44,736 nucleotides of DNA from a virus: IMG/VR virus record IMGVR_UViG_3300025030_000191, positions 1-44,736 of that record; one strand, written 5' to 3'. Positions within the stretch are counted from its first letter, which is position 1. Each line of letters opens with the position of its first letter. The notes beneath the pieces were generated by a model, which saw only the letters and a program-made list of their open reading frames with translations, was not told the origin of the DNA and did not search any database. The position numbers were made by a program, and so were the translations under genes. Of the stretch, positions 30,483 through 40,466 are shown in pieces.

Positions 30483-33400
30483 ATGTCGAAATTAGATGAT
30501 GCCAATAGAAAACTAGCAGAAATGAAATCCCTTGCCCAAGAAGCGGGAATTTCCCTGAAGCAGCTTGAGGGTGCACTAGAACAAGTAATACGTCGTAGTG
30601 CTTATGGAGGTAGTCCAACCTCAGGTGGTACCGAATCCGCCCTATCTAAAATCATGAGTGGTACACAGCAACGAACTGTCCGAGCCGGTGGTGGGTCGTC
30701 TGTTTTTGTTTCTAAAGCGGTTGGAGACATTAATCGTGAATTAGACAAGATTTTGACGGATGTTGTACAGGCTCGAGTTAATGATTATATGCGTGAAATG
30801 GGGCGGGTAGCGAGAAACTCTCGATACTCCGCTCCCCGTGTTGTTGCCTCTACCTATATTACCCCAGAAGAAGCTAGAATCTTAGGTGTCCCCGCCGGGA
30901 AACCCTACACCGCTCCATCTTCTACTACACGCCATACTCAGCAGCAGGTTAACTGGCAGCAGGCTCCTCAAGGTTTACAACCAACAATTCCTGCTGCTAC
31001 TGTTGCCGCCGCCAATGCTGCTGCTTCTCAAGCCCAGCAGAAAGTACAGCAAGCTGCAAATGCCTTACAACTATGGACTGGAAGGCAGGGACAGGTAGAC
31101 TCTCTTCGTCAGATGATGGATTGGAAAATCCGAAAAGGCGGAACAGGTGCTAAGGGAGCGGTTGAACAAACCCTAAGGGCCGAAACTAGTATTTTAACTT
31201 CGGCAGGATTTAAAGCAGAAAGTATCCAGGGCTTAAGAATTAACGAACTAAAAGACGGGGCCATTAAGGTTAGCGGTAATTTTAAAAACGTAGACAAGGA
31301 GCTAAGGGATTTCGCTTATACTATTAGACAAGTAAATGGTGTCTGGGGTGATTTTGGTCCTTCTCCTAAGAGTGGTCGAGGTACTCCTAGAATTACTCCT
31401 CAGCAGGCGGCAGCCCAACTCCAGGATAAATCAGGCCAAGCCGCAAGACAAGCCGCCATTAAAGCAGGTTTTGATCCGTATGCAATTGAAGAGGCGCTAG
31501 TTAAAGGTGGAGGAAGTACACAACCCTTCGGCCCAAAATCTAATATTACTCGTTATCGTTTTGCACAAGAAGGTCCATCCGGGGAAAGACAGAGCTCTGT
31601 TTTTCATGTAACTAAGAATGGAGAGGTACTAGACTCTTTACAGAAACAATATCGTAGTTTTGGTGAAGCTATTAGACGAGACATCTCTGAAGTTACTAAG
31701 TGGGGTCTTGCCGTTGGTCTTGTTTATGGTACCTTTCAAAAACTTCAGGAACTTGTTACTCAGGCTATTGAAAATGAGAGTAGACTGTTAGATGTTACAA
31801 TTGCTTTAGGTAATGCCCAGAAAAGCACAAATCAGATCTTTTCAGAGGCGGCTAGTGTAGCAAGGGCTACCGGTGAATCTATTGATCAAGTATTAGAGGG
31901 TTATGTTACTGCTTATAGAGCAGCAGGTCAAATTGCTAACCCGGTAGAACGAGCAACCGCTGCAAATAAACTGCTTGCTGATTCCTTAACTTTATCCAAG
32001 CTCGCTGGTATTGAACAAGCAAAGGCTATGGACATTCTTAGTGCTGCTTTGAAACAAACTGCCGGTGAAGAAATGTCTACAACAGAAGCATTATCACGAG
32101 GTAATGAGCTTCTCGACAAGTGGGTTGCACTAACCAAAATTGCTAACGTGGATCTCGAAACCCTTGCTACCACATTTTCTATCGTATCTGAACAAGCGGA
32201 AAATGCTGGTGTTTCTACCGAAGAACTTAATGCTATTATTGCTATTTTATCAGAAAAACTCGGTGGATTAAGCCCAGAAGAAACCGGTAACAAAGTCAGA
32301 GCCGTGTTATCTTCTCTGTATAGTCCGCAAGGGGCAGAGGCACTTCAAAAATTCGGTGTGGCTGTAGAAGATAGCTCAGGCCGGATGAGAAACGCTCTTG
32401 ATATTGTGGATGATATTAATCGAAGGGTAGCTCTTGGGTTGATTAGTGTCGATCAACTAAACAAGCTTACCTACACTGTTGCGGGTGGGGTTCGTAATCA
32501 ATCTGCTTTAATGTCTTTAATTACCGGTTCAGATCAAATACCGGGAATGGTTGCTGGACAGATGGGGTCTGCCGGTATTGCCGGTGCTGCTCTTGAAACT
32601 AAAATGAGTGGTGCCCAGACTGCTATTACCAACCTTAATACCACCTTTGCTCAATTAGCACAGACTATTGGTGATGAAGGCGGTATCTTAACTATCTTTA
32701 AAGACATTACTGTAATTCTCGACTATATGGTTCGTGCTTTAGACGGCGTAACTAAGGCTGCTGGAAGTGCAGGGCCGGCTTTGGCTGCTTCAATCGCGGC
32801 TATGGCTTATTTTAGTGGTACAAACGGCGCTGCAAAATTAGGAAGTCTACAAGCCCAGGTATATACTACTATCGCTGGTAAGCGTGGCACTGTAGGATCT
32901 TTTAGGGATCGTTTGGGGGCAGGAGTTACGCAATATGGTGGTGGTATTGCGGCTACGGCTCTATCAGCTATCCAGCCTTTTCAAGAGGGTGGAATCAAGA
33001 GTCCCGAAGCTTGGGGAACAGTTGCAGGTGGTATTCTAGGCACCGTACTGGGCGGGGGTAATCCGATCTGGGCCGCTGCTGGTGCTGCTTTTGGTAGTGC
33101 CGCTGCTCGTACTCTTAAAATTGAATACAATCCTGAAGACTTTCTACCCCCAGCTCCTCCTGATGAGGGGGATGAGCCTTATCAAAACCCAGATGAAAGA
33201 CTCCGTGCAAATGCCGAGGCTGTTGTAACTTCCGCTGCTTTTAGAAACTTACCTCTAACTGCCATTGCTACATCTAATATACAGGCACTTATTTTCTCAG
33301 TAGCAGAAAATATGGGTTTGGATACAAGTAAAATTACGGGGCAACAGGGGGCCCCAACCGCCGGTCAAATCATGAACCGGTTAGCAGAACGAGAGATGAC

Positions 33401-35066
33401 TCCAGAAGAGCTCGCCATTCGAGAAGCCTACAATAGAAGTATAGTAAGAACACAAGCTGCTGAGTCCGGTCCTGTCGGTGCTATTCCGGTTGAATATCAG
33501 CAATATGCAGAAAAACTAAGGAGAGATGCTCTCTCTCAGCTTCAACGCGGGACAATGAAATCTAAGGGTTATGCAGATGTTCAGGCAAATGTTGGTGGAG
33601 CCTACAGTGGAGCTTATTCAACGAACCAAGTAGTTGGTGATCTATTCGGTTCTACTGTGGGTTTAGAAGAGTCTACAAGTGTTGTCAAAGCTTTAATGGA
33701 TGTCTTTACTCTTGGGAGTATAGAAGCTTCTACCGAAATTACTAAACTAACTTCTGATCTTAATGCTTTAAATGCGGAAATAAATGATGATTTTGTTAAT
33801 CCAGAAGTTACCGGGTTTGGTTTAAAATCCGCAGCCGATGAGGGAACCGAGACTGGTCGAGAAGCTTTGCGTGAACAACGTAATATTTTGGAACAACAGC
33901 TTTTGGGAACACTGGTAAACTCTTATCGAGATGTTCAAAAGAGTAAAATCATTCCGCCCAGTGTTGTTGATATGACAGATCTCTCTGATCCTGAAGCTAA
34001 CATGGTTCTGAAAAGAGCTCAGGAAATGCAGTGGAACACCCTACGTTCCACACTTCCGGATACTTTTAATGACTCAGATATTCAGCAATATATTGAGGCT
34101 TTCGATCCCTTCTTCATCCAACTGCAAACTAGTTTTCAAGAAGTCTTTAAACTTGATCCTAAATATCTTGAACAAGCTAAGAAGGAACTAGAAAAGCTTG
34201 GGAAAATTGCCGCTGCTCAGAATTTAAACTTTGCTAAATATGGTGCAGAGGAATATGCTGCTGCTAAACAATACTACGAGCCGGTTCTACGGCTTTTGGA
34301 ATCAAAGTTTGGTTATAAACGGAATGAACAACCAACCGTAGTTAGAACGGATGATGGTCAATGGGCATTTGAAATGCAAGACAGTAAAGTCATGCAGATG
34401 CTCATGGAAGAGCTTGTAGACCTAAATAGACAACAACTGGATGGTATTTATAACTTACCCGCAAACGGGTCTTTCTATGTTCCTTACTCAGAATCCCTTC
34501 GTGGGGCTTCTCAGGGAGGTGGGGGAGGCGTTGATTATGGTGCTCTGGCAGAGTTTTTAGAGAATTTGCAAAATGCAAAAGGTCGAGATAGAGAGTCTAC
34601 CGTTAATCCTGTAATAGGAACTACAGCCAACCCAATGACTGGTGGGTATTATGATTCTGCTAAATTAAATATGGTGGGCACAACCGCAGCTAGAACTAAC
34701 CAGAACCCGATGGTAGATGGTTACTATAACTCCGCTCGTTTGAATATGCTGGGAACTCTACAACAGCAATCTCTTATGGGTGGAGGTATCGGAGGGGCTG
34801 TTAGTTTAGTAACCAAACCCGGGGGAAGTATTCCGGCGGGATGGGCTGCTGGTATGGCTGGCAAAGATGTTCCTAATTTAGTAACAGGAGATAATTCCCC
34901 AAGTACCTTGAGATCTGTAGATCTTAACCTCAGATTGACTTCATCCACCCAAGTAATTGTTGATGGTAAGGTACTAACAGAAACGTTAAAGACCTACTTC
35001 GCGGATTCTTTAATTAACTACTCAGGTTCCTCCTCAACCGTTACAAAAACGGTTTCAGTGAAATAA
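30483..35066 (+). CDS. Tail tape measure protein
   Basis: 1,527 aa, the longest gene and placed right after the chaperone. It is helical and alanine/glutamine-rich; residues about 430-720 match the TP901-type core (ENESRLLDVTIALGNAQKST, QAENAGVSTEELNAIIAILS). Hydrophobic glycine/alanine segments at about 758-780 and 845-876 (GTVAGGILGTVLGGGNPIWA) could span a membrane during DNA entry. Using the known rule of about 0.15 nm of tail per residue, the tail would be roughly 230 nm. The C-terminal end is beta-rich and probably binds the baseplate. Confidence 0.93.
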   Translation: MSKLDDANRKLAEMKSLAQEAGISLKQLEGALEQVIRRSAYGGSPTSGGTESALSKIMSGTQQRTVRAGGGSSVFVSKAVGDINRELDKILTDVVQARVNDYMREMGRVARNSRYSAPRVVASTYITPEEARILGVPAGKPYTAPSSTTRHTQQQVNWQQAPQGLQPTIPAATVAAANAAASQAQQKVQQAANALQLWTGRQGQVDSLRQMMDWKIRKGGTGAKGAVEQTLRAETSILTSAGFKAESIQGLRINELKDGAIKVSGNFKNVDKELRDFAYTIRQVNGVWGDFGPSPKSGRGTPRITPQQAAAQLQDKSGQAARQAAIKAGFDPYAIEEALVKGGGSTQPFGPKSNITRYRFAQEGPSGERQSSVFHVTKNGEVLDSLQKQYRSFGEAIRRDISEVTKWGLAVGLVYGTFQKLQELVTQAIENESRLLDVTIALGNAQKSTNQIFSEAASVARATGESIDQVLEGYVTAYRAAGQIANPVERATAANKLLADSLTLSKLAGIEQAKAMDILSAALKQTAGEEMSTTEALSRGNELLDKWVALTKIANVDLETLATTFSIVSEQAENAGVSTEELNAIIAILSEKLGGLSPEETGNKVRAVLSSLYSPQGAEALQKFGVAVEDSSGRMRNALDIVDDINRRVALGLISVDQLNKLTYTVAGGVRNQSALMSLITGSDQIPGMVAGQMGSAGIAGAALETKMSGAQTAITNLNTTFAQLAQTIGDEGGILTIFKDITVILDYMVRALDGVTKAAGSAGPALAASIAAMAYFSGTNGAAKLGSLQAQVYTTIAGKRGTVGSFRDRLGAGVTQYGGGIAATALSAIQPFQEGGIKSPEAWGTVAGGILGTVLGGGNPIWAAAGAAFGSAAARTLKIEYNPEDFLPPAPPDEGDEPYQNPDERLRANAEAVVTSAAFRNLPLTAIATSNIQALIFSVAENMGLDTSKITGQQGAPTAGQIMNRLAEREMTPEELAIREAYNRSIVRTQAAESGPVGAIPVEYQQYAEKLRRDALSQLQRGTMKSKGYADVQANVGGAYSGAYSTNQVVGDLFGSTVGLEESTSVVKALMDVFTLGSIEASTEITKLTSDLNALNAEINDDFVNPEVTGFGLKSAADEGTETGREALREQRNILEQQLLGTLVNSYRDVQKSKIIPPSVVDMTDLSDPEANMVLKRAQEMQWNTLRSTLPDTFNDSDIQQYIEAFDPFFIQLQTSFQEVFKLDPKYLEQAKKELEKLGKIAAAQNLNFAKYGAEEYAAAKQYYEPVLRLLESKFGYKRNEQPTVVRTDDGQWAFEMQDSKVMQMLMEELVDLNRQQLDGIYNLPANGSFYVPYSESLRGASQGGGGGVDYGALAEFLENLQNAKGRDRESTVNPVIGTTANPMTGGYYDSAKLNMVGTTAARTNQNPMVDGYYNSARLNMLGTLQQQSLMGGGIGGAVSLVTKPGGSIPAGWAAGMAGKDVPNLVTGDNSPSTLRSVDLNLRLTSSTQVIVDGKVLTETLKTYFADSLINYSGSSSTVTKTVSVK

Positions 35067-35074
35067 GGTGAATT

Positions 35075-35428
35075 ATGTGGACAATTGATGGTATTAGAAT
35101 TTATGTTCAAGATCTGGATAATAATGCTAAGCAGATTATTGCAAGACTAAACCCCCTTCAGGGTGGAACAATTCTGCATATCTTTGGGTATGATGAATCT
35201 GTTCTAACGGTAAATGCAAAAGTAGTCGGTGAAAGTAATAAGGAGGCTTTAGTAGCTCTTACAACCGATCCCACTACCGTTGTATTTTCAGGGGATCAAG
35301 GTGCATTAAATGTCTATGTAAGCTCGGTACGTGCTGGTAGGGATGATAGCTACTGGCAAACTCTTGATATTACTCAAGATTGTACCGCACCCGTTTATAC
35401 TGTAGCCCTTGAGCTTTATCCAGAATAA
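35075..35428 (+). CDS. Small distal-tail protein
   Basis: 117 aa, beta-rich (DGIRIYVQDLDNNAKQIIAR; ESVLTVNAKVVGESNKEALV). It follows the tape measure with an 8-bp gap and precedes the hub proteins, so it is probably a baseplate or tail-tip component of the distal-tail type, which occupy this place. No family is recognised from motifs. Confidence 0.55.
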   Translation: MWTIDGIRIYVQDLDNNAKQIIARLNPLQGGTILHIFGYDESVLTVNAKVVGESNKEALVALTTDPTTVVFSGDQGALNVYVSSVRAGRDDSYWQTLDITQDCTAPVYTVALELYPE

Positions 35429-35430
35429 CT

Positions 35431-36450
35431 ATGAGACAGCTTTACGCAGCAATTCCTGGGGTAACTTCTCCACTTTCAATACGGGTTTCAGAGAGTCACG
35501 GTGCAGCAACTGCCACGATGACTTTTGACTGTGAATCCACAACGCTTGATATTGGAGATACTGTATCTGCTGATCTTGGTTATGTGGATGAACATGAGGT
35601 TGTTTTCAATGGTTATGTAAAACAAATCGAAAGAAAAGCCCCAGATGATATCATCACTGTTACTGCACAAGATGAGCTTGTAAAATTAGCGGATTATTTT
35701 ATTGTTTCCTCAACCCCAGATACAGCATTTAAACGTAGAAACATTATCATGGAGACCTTGATCAGTGACTTAGTTGGGCTAATTGGGTTATCATTGTATG
35801 AGTATACCCCAACAAGTTTTACAATTGGGGTTAGTACGGATATTGAAATTAATATCATTAGTCTTTATGATATTGTGAAACAACTGTCTGATATTATCAC
35901 CTGGTCGATCTGGGCTGATCATAACGGTAGGATTTACTTTAAAAACAGGAAACCTTTTGTTATGAAAGGAACTTCAGGACAGCCTGGGGATGTAGCCGAT
36001 GTAGCAGTAAACGTAGGAAATCCAATTACTGATTTAACAGTTCTGAATATTGCTTACTCCATAGATGAACTTGATCTAAGAAATCGAGTTGTTGTTTATG
36101 GTAGGCAGGGAACAGATGCCGAAGAAAGCTCTTCTCTGTCTTATGATCCAAGATCTGATTCAGATGAGCAGATTCTTCCAGTTGGTTTTTATAAAACTAT
36201 CCTAGCTGCTCTTCCCTATATTGATGAAACCTCCGAAGCCCAAAAAGCAGCCGAGTATAATCTTAATCTATATAATAGATTGACTGATAAGATTAGTATG
36301 ACCATGACCGGAAGCCCCTCCCTTCATGCACGTTCTGTTTTAGAAATTAGTAGTACATTTATGAGTTTAAGCGGAGACTGGTATATCTTTAGCTTAGACC
36401 ATAATTGGACCAAATCTGGGTTTACAACTACGTTGGAATTGAGGCGGTAA
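35431..36450 (+). CDS. Baseplate hub protein, gpD-like (first copy)
   Basis: 339 aa. Beta-barrel-like opening (SIRVSESHGAATATMTFDCE) with EHEVVFNGYVKQIERKAPDD, then domains containing LYDIVKQLSDIITWSIWADH and LDLRNRVVVYGRQG, ending TTTLELRR. This is the layout of T4 gp27 / phage P2 gpD-type hub proteins that connect the tube to the tail tip. It shares DLRNRVVVYG- and TTxLELRR-type ends with the next gene, so the two are tandem relatives. Confidence 0.7.
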   Translation: MRQLYAAIPGVTSPLSIRVSESHGAATATMTFDCESTTLDIGDTVSADLGYVDEHEVVFNGYVKQIERKAPDDIITVTAQDELVKLADYFIVSSTPDTAFKRRNIIMETLISDLVGLIGLSLYEYTPTSFTIGVSTDIEINIISLYDIVKQLSDIITWSIWADHNGRIYFKNRKPFVMKGTSGQPGDVADVAVNVGNPITDLTVLNIAYSIDELDLRNRVVVYGRQGTDAEESSSLSYDPRSDSDEQILPVGFYKTILAALPYIDETSEAQKAAEYNLNLYNRLTDKISMTMTGSPSLHARSVLEISSTFMSLSGDWYIFSLDHNWTKSGFTTTLELRR

Positions 36451-39400
36451 ATGCGAGTTAATTTTCAAGTATTGAAAAGTGGTAATGACATCACAGATAC
36501 AGTTATCTCTTTAACCAGAGAGGCTAGTATCTGTGAGGGTACTGCTAGTATTGAACTAACAGTAGAGTATAAAACTGGTATTACTTTCTCTCCCTGGGAA
36601 GAAGTTCAAGTCTATGAGGACGGTATTAGAAAAGGTATCTTCTACGTAGCTAATGTAGAAAAGAACTCAAATACTGGACAGTTTGTAGTTAATGCCCAAG
36701 ATGGATCAAAGAAAATTGCAGATTACTTTGTATCTGATGTTGTTTCTGTTACCTCAGTTACAACTGCTAGATATTGGATTACACGTTTCCTGAATGAGGC
36801 CACTGTTACTCATGTTTACGATACAGATGACTATGGTGTGTACATTTCTGAAAACACTAGCTTTGGTCCTTCTGGTTTGATGGACATTCTTCTTGGATTG
36901 TTACAACAGTCCGGTTGGTATTTATACTTTGATGCAGATGGTGTTTGTAGGATTGGCACTCTTTCAAAAGACCTTAGCAGCCCTGATCTTGAAATTAATG
37001 ATACTTTTATCAAAACCTATACCCACGATTTTGATGATAATGGGCTTAGAAATAGAGTAGTAGTTTGGGGAAACGGTAATTCCGGGGAGGGGTGGGTATT
37101 TGCAGACCAGTCTATAAAGACTGGTTATGAACGTTCCACTCTGGATAAACGTGCAATCCTACTCGCAAATAGTGGGATCCGAACAAACTCCACTGCTCGA
37201 TCTCTAGCTAATAAGCTTCTTAATGAATACTCCGAAATTAAGCCGGTTAGAACCTTTGAGTTGATCGGATTACAGGACGTAGTTGTCGGTGATGTGGTTC
37301 TTTCTTCCTCAGATTACTTTACGGGAAGTGGTCTGGTTACATCTATTTCTGTAAACATCTCTGGATCTGGTGCTTTAACAACCATTGTCTTAGATTTTCA
37401 GTGCCCAAGACTTTTAGCATATTACGGGTTTATTAGTCATGTTTATACTGGTACTGAGGGTAGTGGCGTTTATAGAAAAGAACTTGCTACCCCCACTTGG
37501 GAAAGCTTTTCTACGGGGCTAGATGAATACAATGTTACCGATCTTATTATTAAGAACAGTTTGTTTGCTTGTATAGCAGGAAATCATTGTTATTTTAATA
37601 GGGGCCACTCTGTTGCCAACTGGCAGAAATTTGAAGTCACTACCCTAACGGCTAACGATGACACTGTTTACACAGATTCTGATGTTAGAGCGGTAGCTTG
37701 TGATATTGATCAAGCCACAAGCTATATTTATATCGGATATAGACTTACAGAAGAGAAAATTTTGGAATTGGGATATGATCTTTCCTGGGTAGTTATTGCT
37801 AAATATAGTAAACAAGTGGTTGATTCTTATCAGGTTACAATCGGTGAATCCTTTGAAGATGTATCTATCACAGACGTAGAAAAATCATCCGGATCTAAAG
37901 TTACAGCGGTAGTTGAGGCTCCCGCATCCCTCGGCGTAAATTCCGACGATTTTTGGGGGAGCAGACGAACTTATGGACACAACACCGGTGATGGGGATTC
38001 AAAAATCATCAGTGTTCTTCCCTCCGAAGATATCTATGAAGATGGTGTAGTTACCGGTTATAGCTATGCCGCCGGGGCACGTGGTAGATTACATACCCTA
38101 AATGAGGGTAGAACTACATATATGCTATCAGACGGAAAATTTGGCTATTGTGCATGGACAGATGATGAACCACAAACTTTTGAAATAGATATAGAATGGC
38201 CCGATCATACAGGAGTAACTGTATTTGATAGAGCCATCTATCGTAAGAAAGGTTTGGATACAGACGGCCAAATCAGGGAGAACGATGAACGTCCCTACGA
38301 GGTTATCGAAGTCTACAAATCTCAAGAAACTGAGCAGGTTTTTGTATCTCACTTTGTCTATTCTGCACTTATTCCCGGAGTACACCCAACCAGAACGACC
38401 TATGCAAGTGCGGCCACAACTGAGAATATAACCCTAAATGGAATCCAAACCGTGGATGGAGTACCACTACAAAGCGGTGATTTAATCCTTGTTAAGGACC
38501 AGGATGACCCGACAGAGAACGGTTTGTACAATGTTTTCTTTTCACAATGGTTTCGAATCACCGCTGATTTAGCATGGGGGCAAGTTACTAGAGTAAAGTA
38601 TGGTACGGTTAATGCAGGAAGAATTTTTCAACTAAGTACAGAAGAAATTACTGTAGGCGTTACTGATATTACTTACGAAGAGGTTCTGGCTTTTTCCTCA
38701 GTAAACATTTTAGGGTTAGATAACGAAAGTAGTTTTTCCATTTTTACCCCTGCAATGCTCGTAAACGGGGTATTCTATTATACCTATTCTGGATATATTG
38801 AAGGAAACTTAGACGGGGCTGGTGATGGTTTTGACACTTTTCACACAAAATCGGTGTCTTATAACCTAGAATCTGGCGCTTACAGAAACGATGATGACTT
38901 TACACTTAGCGTTCCAGTAAGTAGATTTGAACGCAGAATTGTTCAAGTCATGCCAACACCTTTATATATGGCCGGAACAGGTGTATGCTATTTGTTTGGT
39001 ATATACAAAAAATATACACAAGCCACAGAAAATAATAGTTATGATTATCGAGGTAGTGAGATGACCCTGTATTGTATCTACCTCGATGGTGAAACAGCAA
39101 TAGTTACAACCAAAAGTCTGTATTCTTTAGAGGCTCAGGATATCCCCTGTTATGGTGGTCTGTACGCAGGTAGTGGCTCAGATCCAGCAGCAAATAACAG
39201 TATGAACTACCTCCATTGTGGGTATGCGTTAGATGGTATTGCTTATAGGAGCAATATTAGAATTAAGATCTACTATAAACTATATATTAACTGTACTACA
39301 TCAGTACGGGACTGTCGTTGTTTAAATCTAGTTACAAAAACAGATGAGTGGCAGGATGTTTATCTACTTAATCTCCCATACTTAGAGGAGGTTGATAAGG

Positions 39401-40464
39401 TTTCCACACAAAAGATAGTAGTTTGTCTTCCTTATCCAGTTTGTAGTAATACGACTGTTGGGTACATTGACCCAGAGGAAGCTGCATTTAATCCGAGTAG
39501 GCATCCACAGAAGAGTTTTATCAGTAAAAACGGTTTGCAATACTTTCTTTTAGACGGTTACCTACTATATGATGGATCAAAGATTAACTCTAGTATGTCT
39601 ACAAGTGCTATAGCGTCTTTGCCGTCTACCATAAGTACTTCCGTTCTACTTGATGATTTGGATAATTCAATTTATTATCTGGATGGTACTTACCTGGGAA
39701 AAATGATCCCAGTCGGAGGTGCCGGGGATACTATCGCACAAATAGAATTAGATACAAGTAGAACGGGAAATTTTATCTATGCTAACCAACTAATTACGGG
39801 ATTTAGTCGCAGTGATGGTACTAGATCTACGAGTTTTTACGTCGATAAGCTTAAAAATAGTATAATACTAAGTGGAGTAGATTTATCCTACCTACTAGAT
39901 AAAAGAGAAGATGGTTATACCATCCGTGATTTCGACTTCTTTGCTCTTCGAGAAGAAGAATCCCTCCCATACCCAATTACAACCTATACTGTAGGTAGCG
40001 GTTTATTTGTTATGACTATCAACGAGGAAGAAGTTAATATTGCCTCCAATGTTCCTCCACACTTTAAAATCTATAATAACCAGTTTTCTAACGTAACTAT
40101 TAGTGGTATTGTTTCTGACCTAAGGGTTATGAATTTTGGTGGGGACAATACAATTGGTGGGCGGGTAAGTGAGCTAGACTACGGTAAATATGTTACGTGG
40201 TGTGATGATAACAGACTTTTAACCCACACAGCCGATGCCGTATTTAGTCCGAGAACAAACATTGCTGACTTTGTTGGAGCAAATCACATAGAAACCTCTA
40301 ATAGATACTACCCCCAGTATATGTTTGCTACTATTCCGGAATTAGAATCCTACCCACAAACTTTCTGGCAGAAGTTTCCTTACTATACTACTTCTTTTGT
40401 AGATCATTCGGCTGGTATGCCTACGAGTCCTATCACAGTCATCCGTTTAGATGACGGAGTGTAA
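36451..40464 (+). CDS. Hub-like protein fused to a large beta-rich tail-tip region (second copy)
   Basis: 1,337 aa. Residues 1-330 repeat the hub layout of the previous gene: SIELTVEYKTGITFSPWEEV, ARYWITRFLNEATVTHVYDT, then GLRNRVVVWGNG and LTTIVLDFQCPRL. The rest is beta-rich. Around residues 650-715 lies TENITLNGIQTVDGVPLQSG then LILVKDQDDPTENGLYNV, a common tail-fibre domain signature. The tail end (about 760-1337) has repeated blade-like strands. It is probably the receptor-facing tail tip. Its codon use varies between parts, suggesting mosaic assembly. Confidence 0.65.
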   Translation: MRVNFQVLKSGNDITDTVISLTREASICEGTASIELTVEYKTGITFSPWEEVQVYEDGIRKGIFYVANVEKNSNTGQFVVNAQDGSKKIADYFVSDVVSVTSVTTARYWITRFLNEATVTHVYDTDDYGVYISENTSFGPSGLMDILLGLLQQSGWYLYFDADGVCRIGTLSKDLSSPDLEINDTFIKTYTHDFDDNGLRNRVVVWGNGNSGEGWVFADQSIKTGYERSTLDKRAILLANSGIRTNSTARSLANKLLNEYSEIKPVRTFELIGLQDVVVGDVVLSSSDYFTGSGLVTSISVNISGSGALTTIVLDFQCPRLLAYYGFISHVYTGTEGSGVYRKELATPTWESFSTGLDEYNVTDLIIKNSLFACIAGNHCYFNRGHSVANWQKFEVTTLTANDDTVYTDSDVRAVACDIDQATSYIYIGYRLTEEKILELGYDLSWVVIAKYSKQVVDSYQVTIGESFEDVSITDVEKSSGSKVTAVVEAPASLGVNSDDFWGSRRTYGHNTGDGDSKIISVLPSEDIYEDGVVTGYSYAAGARGRLHTLNEGRTTYMLSDGKFGYCAWTDDEPQTFEIDIEWPDHTGVTVFDRAIYRKKGLDTDGQIRENDERPYEVIEVYKSQETEQVFVSHFVYSALIPGVHPTRTTYASAATTENITLNGIQTVDGVPLQSGDLILVKDQDDPTENGLYNVFFSQWFRITADLAWGQVTRVKYGTVNAGRIFQLSTEEITVGVTDITYEEVLAFSSVNILGLDNESSFSIFTPAMLVNGVFYYTYSGYIEGNLDGAGDGFDTFHTKSVSYNLESGAYRNDDDFTLSVPVSRFERRIVQVMPTPLYMAGTGVCYLFGIYKKYTQATENNSYDYRGSEMTLYCIYLDGETAIVTTKSLYSLEAQDIPCYGGLYAGSGSDPAANNSMNYLHCGYALDGIAYRSNIRIKIYYKLYINCTTSVRDCRCLNLVTKTDEWQDVYLLNLPYLEEVDKVSTQKIVVCLPYPVCSNTTVGYIDPEEAAFNPSRHPQKSFISKNGLQYFLLDGYLLYDGSKINSSMSTSAIASLPSTISTSVLLDDLDNSIYYLDGTYLGKMIPVGGAGDTIAQIELDTSRTGNFIYANQLITGFSRSDGTRSTSFYVDKLKNSIILSGVDLSYLLDKREDGYTIRDFDFFALREEESLPYPITTYTVGSGLFVMTINEEEVNIASNVPPHFKIYNNQFSNVTISGIVSDLRVMNFGGDNTIGGRVSELDYGKYVTWCDDNRLLTHTADAVFSPRTNIADFVGANHIETSNRYYPQYMFATIPELESYPQTFWQKFPYYTTSFVDHSAGMPTSPITVIRLDDGV

Positions 40465-40466
40465 TT

